This document shows, one piece after another, positions 1 to 7,800 of a stretch of DNA of 15,284 bases; the stretch's first letter is position 1, and each line of letters begins with the position of its first letter. A program made the position numbers and the translations under genes. The stretch spans positions 1 through 15,284 of the forward strand of contig JBMOQX010000009.1 in the NCBI GenBank assembly GCA_049322755.1. The letters are read 5' to 3'. Source of the DNA: DATIUV01 sp049322755 (GTDB lineage Bacteria > Pseudomonadota > Gammaproteobacteria > Burkholderiales > UBA6910). Below the pieces are notes generated by a model. It saw nothing but the letters and a program-made list of their open reading frames with translations, ran no database searches and had not been told where the DNA came from.

Positions 1-67
1 GGCCCGCCAGAAACGCGCCCGCCGCCGCGGCGGCGGCCACGGCGGCGGTCAGTATCATCCAGGTCAC
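1..67 (-). CDS. Partial gene, N-terminus of a membrane-anchored or exported protein
   Basis: Only the first 22 codons lie in the window. Read from a GTG at 67, the frame gives V-T-W-M-I-L-T followed by a run of Ala, Gly, Phe and Leu, which looks like a membrane anchor or signal sequence. The GTG is preferred over the ATG at 58 because a GGGAG ribosome-binding site lies 8 bases upstream of the GTG and would be too far from the ATG. It begins 43 bases after the octaheme cytochrome stop on the same strand, so it is probably co-transcribed with it. A short hydrophobic start beside a CcmF-type gene would fit a CcmI/NrfG-type assembly factor or a small electron-transfer partner, but too little is visible to name the product. 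Confidence 0.45.
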   Translation of the reverse strand, partial: MTWMILTAAVAAAAAAGAFLAG

Positions 68-110
68 AGGAAACGCTCCCGCCCGCGTGCGCCGGACGGG
101 GATCGCACCG

Positions 111-1784
111 TTACTGCGCCGGCGCGGCCGCCTGCTTGTTGCCGGCGCGGGCCTTTGCCGTGGCCTCGTCCATCAGCTTGATCCCTTCCTGGGAGATCGC
201 CATGGATTTGTTGAGCGACTCGATGGCCTGGTCCGGGTTGTGGAAGTGGGCGCCGTTGGAGGCGGTCCACCATTCCCAGTGGATGTGGGCTTCCCAGTGC
301 AGCTCCTGGGCCTTCTTCAGGACGTCATCGGGAATGCCGGCGCCCCTGGCCTGCTCCACCTTGTCGATGAAGCGCGTCAGCCAGAACTCCGCCTTGCGCT
401 TTTTGCCCTCGAAGCGGTTGCGCAGGCCCTCGATCACGTACTCGGCCTGGGTTTCGTTCCACTCGCTGTGGCAGGTGAGGCAGGTCTCCTTGATGTAGTG
501 CTTGGGGCTGGTCTGCCAGTGCGAGGTGTAGGTCTTGCCGGTGGCCTTGTCCTTCACCTTCGGCATGTGGCACTGGCTGCACTCGACGCCCGCCTTCTGG
601 TGCCTGGAGCCGTAGTAGTTCTCCACGTCCGGGTGCTGCCCCTTCCACAGCAGCGCGCCGGTGATGGCGTGCTTGAAGTCGCGGAACTGCAGGTTGTCGT
701 AGTGCCTGGCGATGTCCCACACGTTCTTGAACGGGAAGTGGTTGGCGCGCTGGTCGGCCATGGTGACGGGCTGGCCGGTGGTGGGATTCGTGCCCGGGTT
801 GCAGTTGTACTCGACGTGGCACTGGCCGCACTGAAGGTTGGTGTCGTAGCGGTCGAGAATCGCGATCTTGCGCGTGAAGCCGCGCACGCCCATGTCCTTG
901 ACGTCGATCTTGCCGCCGCGCGGATCCTTGTGCCACAGCGTGTCCTTCTCCGGCCGCGTCAGCGCCTGGATCAGGCCGTCGCGCACCACCCGCGGCTGCG
1001 CCGAGTGCGGGTCGTGGCAGAAGAAGCAGTTGAGCGAGTGGTTCACGTCCTTGACCATCTCGTTCACCTTGGACGTGCGGCTCCACTTCGCGCCGTCGAC
1101 CGGGTCGCCCATGTAGGCCCAGTCGAGGATGTGATCCTGGGTTTTGCAGTTGAGGCACACCGGGTTGGCGGCGGCGGCGGTGCCGGGCTTGAACGCCTTG
1201 TGGGGCTCGCCGGGATAGAGATCCTCCAGCACGTCCCAGATCTTGAAATTGCCGCCGCCCTGGGCCAGGCTCTGCCAGCCGCGCTTGTCGGCGAAGCGGC
1301 CGCCGAAGGCGCGGTCCACCACCAGCTGGTCGTAGAGCATGAAGGCGTGGGAGCGCGCCTCGTTGTGCTCCTTGGTGAAGCCGTGGGGGATCATCAGCTT
1401 CTCCCACGACGGGTTGGGCGCCGGGCCGTCGTACTGGGACTTCTCGTTGCGCGCGATCTTCTCCCAGTTCATCTTGTAGGCCGACTCGTACTGCGGCTTG
1501 TGGCAGGCGCCGCAGGCCGCGGGATCGGTGGTGGTCTTGGGGCGCTTCGCGGTGTCCTTGAGATGGTCCTGGATGCCGACGTGGCAGGCGTTGCAGTTCA
1601 CCTGGGCGTGCTTGGCGCCCTTGTGCATGTCGGTGACCGGCGTATGACAGCTGGCGCAAGCGGCCACGCCGACCGCAGGCTCGCCCTTAACCTGGGCGTG
1701 GACCGCGAAGGGGTACAGCGCGACGACCGCAGGAACCAGCAGGGGCGTGATGGCGCGCAGCACGTGCGAAGCGAAACGAGACAT
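111..1784 (-). CDS. onr: Octaheme cytochrome c nitrite reductase (ONR/TvNiR type), ammonia-forming
   Basis: The 557-residue periplasmic multiheme enzyme is predicted to reduce nitrite to ammonium with six electrons; the family can also act on hydroxylamine and sulfite. A signal peptide ends at about A-V-H-A (residue 30). Eight heme motifs are visible: CASCH 43, CNACH 64, CGACH 91, CLNCK 210, CFFCH 253, CGQCH 319, CSQCH 402 and CLTCH 435. The fourth, CxxCK, is the lysine-ligated catalytic heme shared with NrfA; three extra N-terminal hemes separate ONR from pentaheme NrfA. Y326-N-C328 and Q383-H384 match the Tyr303/Cys305 and Gln360/His361 spacing of the Thioalkalivibrio enzyme with one constant offset (+23), and R144 may be the active-site arginine. 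The ATG at 1784 is chosen because it has GGGAG seven bases upstream and directly precedes the signal peptide; an in-frame ATG at 1880 lacks a ribosome-binding site. It follows a CcmF-type heme lyase after 128 bases. The symbol is informal; pipelines may label it nrfA-like. Confidence 0.93.
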   Translation of the reverse strand: MSRFASHVLRAITPLLVPAVVALYPFAVHAQVKGEPAVGVAACASCHTPVTDMHKGAKHAQVNCNACHVGIQDHLKDTAKRPKTTTDPAACGACHKPQYESAYKMNWEKIARNEKSQYDGPAPNPSWEKLMIPHGFTKEHNEARSHAFMLYDQLVVDRAFGGRFADKRGWQSLAQGGGNFKIWDVLEDLYPGEPHKAFKPGTAAAANPVCLNCKTQDHILDWAYMGDPVDGAKWSRTSKVNEMVKDVNHSLNCFFCHDPHSAQPRVVRDGLIQALTRPEKDTLWHKDPRGGKIDVKDMGVRGFTRKIAILDRYDTNLQCGQCHVEYNCNPGTNPTTGQPVTMADQRANHFPFKNVWDIARHYDNLQFRDFKHAITGALLWKGQHPDVENYYGSRHQKAGVECSQCHMPKVKDKATGKTYTSHWQTSPKHYIKETCLTCHSEWNETQAEYVIEGLRNRFEGKKRKAEFWLTRFIDKVEQARGAGIPDDVLKKAQELHWEAHIHWEWWTASNGAHFHNPDQAIESLNKSMAISQEGIKLMDEATAKARAGNKQAAAPAQ

Positions 1785-1912
1785 GACGATCTCCCTGGAC
1801 GGAACGGGCGTTGGTGTTCTTGCTGTTAAAAAACTAGCCGAAGGCAGCGGCGCCCGCAAGGTGACGGGGCGAATTTTCATGCTGCCGTAACGCGCCGGTT
1901 GCGAATCGCGGT

Positions 1913-3841
1913 TCAGCAGGCCGCATCGCGAACGGACGCGGTACGCGCGCCTGTTTCCGCCGGTTGCCGCTGGCGTCGCGCCGCGAGCGCGCCGCCGCAG
2001 GCCATCAGCGCGGCGCCGCCCCAGATCCACGCCACGAACGGCTTCACGTAGACCCGCACCGCCCAGGCGCCGCCGTCCAGCGGCTCCCCCAGCGAAACGT
2101 ACAGATCGCCCGTGAACCGGCGCGCGATCGCCGCCTCGGTCATGACCGCGCCGCTGGCGACGTAGACCCGCTTCTCCGGCTGCAGGACCGTCAGCGCCTT
2201 TCCGTCCCGCGTCACCTCGAAGCGCGCGCGGGTCGCGGCGTAATTGGCGCCCTCGGCCCGCTCGCTGCCCGCAAAGCGGAAAACGTAGCCCCCGGCCTCC
2301 ACGCTGGCGCCGGGCGCCATGCGCACTTCCAGCTCGGTTTCCAGGCCCCGCACCAGGGTGATGCCGATCACGGTGGCCGCGACGCCAAGATGTGCCGCCG
2401 CCATGCCGAACTCGCGTGCCGAGGCACGTCCCCGTTCGGCCAGCGACGCCGCTGCCCCCGCCGCGATCCAGACGCCGAGAAAAATGCCGAATCCCAGCAG
2501 CGGCCGCCATTCGCCGCGCAGCACGATGGCCGTTGCCGCGGCGGCGATGCTGACCGCCAGCGCCCAGCGCAGCCGCCGCGCCAGGCGCGGGGCGCGGTCG
2601 CTCTGCCAGCGCGCCAGCGGCGCCGCGCCCATGAGGAAAAGCGCTGGCGCCATCAGCGGCGCAAACACGGCGTCGAAATAGGGCGCGCCCACCGAAATCC
2701 TGCCGGCGCCGAGGGCGTCCAGCAGCAGCGGATAGAGCGTGCCCAGGAGCACCGCGGCCGCCGCCACCACCAGCAGCGCGTTGTTCGCCAGCAGCAGCGC
2801 CTCCCGCGATGCGGGCAGGAAGCCGTACTGTGCCGCACGGTCGCCGCGGGCGCGGACGTACAGCGCCAGCGGACCGCCCACCGCGAGGGCCAGCAGCCCC
2901 AGGATGAACAGGCCGCGCCGGGGGTCGTTGGCGAAAGCGTGCACCGAGGACAGCACGCCGGAGCGGACCAGGAACGTGCCCAGCAGGCTCAGGGCGAAGG
3001 CGGCGATCGCCAGCAGCAGGCTCCAGCGCGCGGCGGCGCCGCGGGCGGTGACAGCCAGGGAATGCAGCAGCGCGGTGCCCACCAGCCAGGGCATGAAGGA
3101 CGCGTTCTCGGTGGGATCCCAGAACCACCACCCGCCCCAGCCCAGCTCGTAGTAGGCCCAGTAGCTGCCGAGCGCGATGCCCAGCGTGAGGAAGCACCAC
3201 GCCGCCAGTGCCCACGGTCGCGCACGCCGCGCCCAGGCCGGATCGGCGGGGTTGCCCAGCAGCGTCGCCACGGCGAATGCGAACGCCACGGCGAAACCGA
3301 CGTAGCCCATGTACAGGAGCGGCGGGTGGATCACCATCGCCGGGTCCTGCAGCAGCGGGTTCAGGTCCCGGCCTTCCGCCGCGGGTGGAAACAGGCGCCC
3401 GAACGGGTTGGAGGTGAACAGCAGGAACGCGCCGAAGCCGAGGCTCACCAGGCCCAGCACGCCCAGCGCGCGACCGCGCAACGCGTCCGGCGGCTCCCGC
3501 TCCAGCACCGCCACCGCCGCGGTCCACAGCGACAGCATCAGCAGCCAGAGCAGCAGGGAGCCTTCGTGCGAGCCCCAGGTGGCGGCGACGCGATACGCCG
3601 CCGGCAGCCGGGAGTGGGAGTGGTCGGCGACGTTGGCGACCGAGAAGTCGTTGGTGACGAACGACCACGCCAGGCAGGCAAAGGCGGCGGCGACGCAAAG
3701 GCATTGCAGCACCGCGGCGCGCGCGCCGACGGCGGTCCACGCCGGCGCGCCCCGCGCGGCGCCCGCCAGCGATGCGGCCACCTGGACGCCGGCCGCCACC
3801 AGGGCGATGGTCAGCGCCAATTGACCGATCTCGGGAATCAT
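1913..3841 (-). CDS. ccmF: CcmF/NrfE-type cytochrome c heme lyase, membrane subunit
   Basis: This 642-residue polytopic inner-membrane protein belongs to the heme-lyase family that attaches heme to CxxCH (CcmF) or CxxCK (NrfE) apocytochromes in the periplasm. The signature WGSHEGS lies at 89-95 and the tryptophan-rich WWD segment at about 235-251, including W-F-W-D-P-T-E-N. Four histidines at 172, 260, 301 and 484 correspond in position to the four conserved heme-ligand histidines of E. coli CcmF (173, 261, 303, 491). The usual periplasmic domain before the last transmembrane helix is present at about 500-600. Length is normal for the family. It lies directly upstream of the octaheme nitrite reductase on the same strand, so it may serve that enzyme, including its CxxCK heme, as NrfE does for NrfA. 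No CcmH/NrfF partner is visible in the window. Sequence alone does not decide between a general CcmF and a dedicated NrfE-like lyase. Confidence 0.93.
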   Translation of the reverse strand: MIPEIGQLALTIALVAAGVQVAASLAGAARGAPAWTAVGARAAVLQCLCVAAAFACLAWSFVTNDFSVANVADHSHSRLPAAYRVAATWGSHEGSLLLWLLMLSLWTAAVAVLEREPPDALRGRALGVLGLVSLGFGAFLLFTSNPFGRLFPPAAEGRDLNPLLQDPAMVIHPPLLYMGYVGFAVAFAFAVATLLGNPADPAWARRARPWALAAWCFLTLGIALGSYWAYYELGWGGWWFWDPTENASFMPWLVGTALLHSLAVTARGAAARWSLLLAIAAFALSLLGTFLVRSGVLSSVHAFANDPRRGLFILGLLALAVGGPLALYVRARGDRAAQYGFLPASREALLLANNALLVVAAAAVLLGTLYPLLLDALGAGRISVGAPYFDAVFAPLMAPALFLMGAAPLARWQSDRAPRLARRLRWALAVSIAAAATAIVLRGEWRPLLGFGIFLGVWIAAGAAASLAERGRASAREFGMAAAHLGVAATVIGITLVRGLETELEVRMAPGASVEAGGYVFRFAGSERAEGANYAATRARFEVTRDGKALTVLQPEKRVYVASGAVMTEAAIARRFTGDLYVSLGEPLDGGAWAVRVYVKPFVAWIWGGAALMACGGALAARRQRQPAETGARTASVRDAAC

Positions 3842-3892
3842 TGCCTGTCTTCCGACACTGCAGGAAGGCGCCGCCGTGGGGCCGCCGGCTCC

Positions 3893-3921
3893 ATGTTAGC
3901 GGCGATCGCGCGCGGTGCGAA
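3893..3921 (-). promoter_or_regulatory. Candidate sigma70-like promoter for the ccmF-onr unit
   Basis: Reading toward base 1, TTCGCA (3921-3916) and TAACAT (3898-3893) are separated by exactly 17 bases, each matching 4 of 6 consensus positions. A start site would fall roughly 40-45 bases before the ccmF ATG, in the 94-base gap after the upstream aldolase gene. The match is weak and could be chance in a GC-rich background. Read-through from the upstream genes is the alternative. Confidence 0.25.
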
Positions 3922-3935
3922 CCCGCGCCGGATTG

Positions 3936-4850
3936 TCAGACGGCCAGCGGTGCGGCGAGATCCGCGTCACCGAGGATCCAGGCGAGCAGGGTATCGAGCT
4001 GCGCGGCGGCGGAAGGGGCGAGCGCCGCGCCGGGATGGCGCACGCGGTTGCTGGCCAGCAGGGCGCGACGGCGGAAGATCTCCTTGCGCACCGCCACGCC
4101 CGGCTGCTGCTCGAACACGATCAGCGGCAGGAAGCGGCGATAGAGCTCGCGCGCGCGCGGCCAGTCGCCGGCTCGGCCCGCCGCCACCAGCGCGAGCAGG
4201 ACCTCCGGAAACGCGAAGCCGGTGTTGAAGCCGTCGCTGCCCTGCTCCAGGTCGAACAGCCCGTAGAGCGCGCCGAGGCCGGTGAGAATCGGCACCGGGC
4301 GCGCCAGCGCGCGGCGCAGGCCGTCGATACGCGCCGGCGTCGGCACGCCTTCTTCCTTGATGCAGGCCACGGCCGGCACTTCGGCGGCGATGCGCGCCAC
4401 CAGCGGCACCGGCATGTGCACCTGGGTCGAGGCGGGATGGTCCTGCAGCACCAGCGGGATGCCGGCGCTCGCGCCGACGCGGCGGTAATAGTCCAGCACC
4501 CGCTCGTCGCTCGGCACCGGCTCGTAGGAGGGCGCCACCATCACGGCGGCGGCGCCGCGCTCGCGCGCCATCGCGGCAAGGTCGACGGTGGCGCGGGTGC
4601 CGGGATGGCTCGCGCCGACGATGACCGGCAGCGTGCCCGCGGCCGCCACCGCGGCGGTGACGAGGCGCTCGCGCTCGGCATCGGTGAGGCGGTTGGACTC
4701 GCCGAGCACGCCCAGGACCGTGACGCCCTGGACGCCGACCCCGGCCATGAAACGGATAGTGCGCTGGAGCGAGTCGAGGTCGAGGGACTCGTCGTCGTGG
4801 AACGGCGTGGGCAGGATCGGCCAGACGCCGGAAATGCCGAGGGGGCTCAT
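3936..4850 (-). CDS. DapA-superfamily (DHDPS/NAL) aldolase or dehydratase, not a canonical DHDPS
   Basis: This 304-residue protein is a class I aldolase-type TIM barrel of the dihydrodipicolinate synthase/N-acetylneuraminate lyase family. Lys165 in C-I-K-E-E is the expected Schiff-base lysine and G47-V-L-G-E-S the pyruvate/keto-acid binding loop. True DHDPS has two threonines in that loop and a catalytic tyrosine in a Y-N-x-P motif; here they are Val-Leu and Q136-D-H-P, so lysine biosynthesis is unlikely. Related QD-x-P proteins include sugar-acid dehydratases and uncharacterised lyases, so the substrate is probably another 2-keto acid. Its ATG overlaps the TGA of the upstream c-di-GMP sensor in an ATGA junction, with GAGG 7 bases upstream, implying translational coupling. 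The family assignment is firm; the reaction is unknown. Confidence 0.88.
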   Translation of the reverse strand: MSPLGISGVWPILPTPFHDDESLDLDSLQRTIRFMAGVGVQGVTVLGVLGESNRLTDAERERLVTAAVAAAGTLPVIVGASHPGTRATVDLAAMARERGAAAVMVAPSYEPVPSDERVLDYYRRVGASAGIPLVLQDHPASTQVHMPVPLVARIAAEVPAVACIKEEGVPTPARIDGLRRALARPVPILTGLGALYGLFDLEQGSDGFNTGFAFPEVLLALVAAGRAGDWPRARELYRRFLPLIVFEQQPGVAVRKEIFRRRALLASNRVRHPGAALAPSAAAQLDTLLAWILGDADLAAPLAV

Positions 4851-7800
4851 GCGCCATCCTCACCGCCGTCACGGGGGAGCAGGCTGCCGCCGCGCGCCAG
4901 CACGGCGCGCGCGGCCTCGGCGGGCTGCGGCCGTCCGAAGAGGTAGCCCTGCAGCTGGCCGCAGCCCAGGCGGCGCAGCGCCCGGCACTGCGCCGGCGTC
5001 TCCACGCCCTCCGCGATCACCTCCAGCTTCAGGCTGCGGGCCAGGCCGATGATGGCGGTGACGATGTTGGCGGCGCTCACGTTGTCCATCATATCGCGCA
5101 CGAAGGACTTGTCGATCTTGAGTTTGTCCAGCGGAAAGCGGCGCAGGTAGTTGAGCGACGAGTAGCCGGTGCCGAAGTCGTCGATCGACAGGTGGATGCC
5201 GAGCTCGCGCAGCCGGTTGAGGGTGTCGATGGCGCCTTCCGCGCCGCGCATGATGATGCTCTCGGTCAGCTCCAGTTCCAGCAGGCCCGGGTCGAGCCCG
5301 CTTTCTTCCAGCGCCCGGCGCACGGTGTGGACGAAGTCGGAGCGCTGGAACTGCAGCGCCGACAGGTTGACGGCGATCGGCACGGCCGGCAGACCGCTCG
5401 CCTGCCACTGCCGCATCTGGGCGCAGGCGGCGCGCAGCACCCAGGTGCCGATGGGGACGATGAGCCCGCGCTCCTCGGCCACCGGAATGAAGCGGTCCGG
5501 CGGCACCATCCCGCTCTCCGGGTCCTGCCAGCGGACCAGCGCCTCGAAGCCGACGATGCGCCCGTCCGCCGCCGCCACCAGCGGCTGGTAGTGCAGGATG
5601 AACTCGTCGCGCTCCAGCGCCCGGCGCAGCCGGCCCTCGAGGGACAGTCCTTCGGAGGCGTGCGTCACCATGTCGGCGCGGAAGAACTCGTGGCTGTTGC
5701 GGCCCGCGTCCTTGGCCGCGTACATGGCGATGTCGGCGTGCTTGATCAGGGTGCCCAGGTCGCGTCCGTCGTCGGGGTAGAAGGTGATGCCGATGCTGGC
5801 GGTCACCACCAGCGCCTGGTCGGCCACGACGAACGGCTCCCGCAGGGCGTCGACGAACTTGCGCACCACCGCCTCGGCGTCGGCCGGACCCCGCAGGCCC
5901 GGCAGCAGCACGATGAACTCGTCGCCGCCCATGCGGGCGATGGTGTCGGTGGCGCGCACGCAGCGCTCCAGCCGGCGCGCCATCTCCCGCAGCATGGCGT
6001 CGCCGGCCTCGTGGCCGAAGGAGTCGTTCACGTCCTTGAAGCGATCCAGGTCGATGAACAGGCAGCCGATGTACCTGCCGTCGCCGCCGGTCAGCTGCAC
6101 CGCGGCCTCGAAGCGCTCGGCCAGCAGCAGGCGGTTGGGGAGGTTGGTGAGGGCGTCGAAGTGGGCCAGGTGGCGGATGCGCTCCTCGGTGGCCTTGTGC
6201 TCGGTGATGTCGGAGAACATCCCGACGTAGTGGGTGACGCGCTGGCTGTCGTCGTGCACCGCGGTGATGGAGATCCACTGGGGGAAGATCTCGCCGCTGC
6301 GGCGGCGGTTCCAGATTTCGCCCTGCCAGTGCCCGTCCGCGAGGAGGCGGCGCCAGAGCGCCTCGTAGAAGTCCGCGTCGTGGCGCCCGGAGCGCAGGAT
6401 GCGCATCGTCCGGCCGATGGCCTCCTGCGCGCCGTAGCCGGTGATGTTGGTGAAGGCCTGGTTGATGGTGACGATGCAGCCGTCGGCGCCGGTGACGACG
6501 ATGCCCTCGGCGCTGGACTCCAGCACCTTGGTCCACAGCTTCATGCGCTCCTCGGCGCGTTTGCGCTCGGAGATGTCCTCCAGGATGGACAGGACCGCCG
6601 TCACCCGGCCGGCAGCGTCCCGGATCGGCGCGGCCGACACGCTCACGTCGAGCAGCGCGCTGGTCCTGGTCCGGCACCGCAGATCCGCCCCGGTGAAGGT
6701 TTCGCCGGCCGCTACCCGGTCGCGCAGCGCCCGGTGCTCCGGCGTCCTCTCCTCGGGGACAATGGGCAGCGGGCCGCCCGCGACCTCCTCCGCGCGCCAG
6801 CCGAAGATGTGCTCGGCACCCCTGTTCCACGTCAGCACCGTGCCGCCCGGGTCGATGGTGACGATGGCCACCGGGGCGGCGTCGATGATCAGGGCGAGGC
6901 GCTCTTCCGCTTCGCGCCGGGCCCGCTCCCGGTCCAGGTTGTCCAGCGCGAACGAGATGTCGGCGCTCATCTGGTCCAGCAGGTCCACCAGCGCGTCGTC
7001 GAAGTAACCGGCCTCGTCGGCGTACACCGCCAGCACCGCGTAGGAGTTGCCGGCGCGCCGGATGGGAAAGGCGCCGGCGGCGCGCAGGCCGTGGCGGCGC
7101 GCGGCGGCGTGCCACGGCGCGGTGCGCGGGTCGGCGAGGAAATCGTTGGCGATCACGTGGACCGTGTCACGGAAGCACGTGCCCATGAGGCCGCCGCCCT
7201 CGGGCGCGTCCGGGGCGACCGCCACGGTGATCTGGGACAGATACTCCGTCGCCGCGCCGGCCTTGACGACGGGGATCAGATAACGGCCGCCGGCGGCGGG
7301 CCGCCCGATCCAGGCCAGCGCCAGCTTGCCGGCGTCCACTGCTGCCCGGCAGACCTGGTTCAGCAGCTCGTCCTCGGAGCGGGCGTGGACGATGGCGCTG
7401 TTGGTGGCGGTGAGGGCGGCGTAGAGGCAGTTCAGCCGCTCCAGCTGACGCTGGGCGCGGCGCAGTTCCTCCTCGGCGCGCTTGCGCTCCGTGGCGTCGC
7501 GGATCACGGTCTGGATATAGACGCGGCCGTCCAGCTCCAGCCGGCGGGAGCTGGACTCCACCGGGAACTGGCGGCCGTCGCGGCGCCGGTGCACGGTTTC
7601 GAACACGGCGCTGCCGGTGCGCTCCAGCGCGTCCAGATGAGGGCGGACCTGCGCCTCGACGCCTGGCGCTCTCAGCTGGCTGATGGTCATCGTCCGCAGG
7701 GTTTCCAGCGGGTAGCCGTAGGCCGTCACCGCCTGGTCGTTCGCCTCCAGGATCCGGCCCCGGCGGTCCAGCAGCAGGATGGCGTCGTTGGCGTACTTCG

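Noticed and set aside
87..1829. A 580-codon plus-strand open frame opposite the octaheme reductase
   Set aside because: The opposite strand encodes a protein with eight heme motifs; the plus-strand translation has no recognisable domain and biased composition.
1825..1859. Possible promoter or short terminator before the octaheme reductase
   Set aside because: TTGCGG and TAGTTT are 17 bases apart but each matches only 3 of 6 consensus positions. The alternative hairpin (GCCG, 7-base loop, CGGC, then T6 after three bases) has only a 4-bp stem.
1785..3740. In-frame upstream extension of the octaheme reductase through the ccmF gene
   Set aside because: The frame is open only by chance. The signal peptide and GGGAG ribosome-binding site fix the start at 1784, and the upstream translation is an out-of-frame reading of ccmF.
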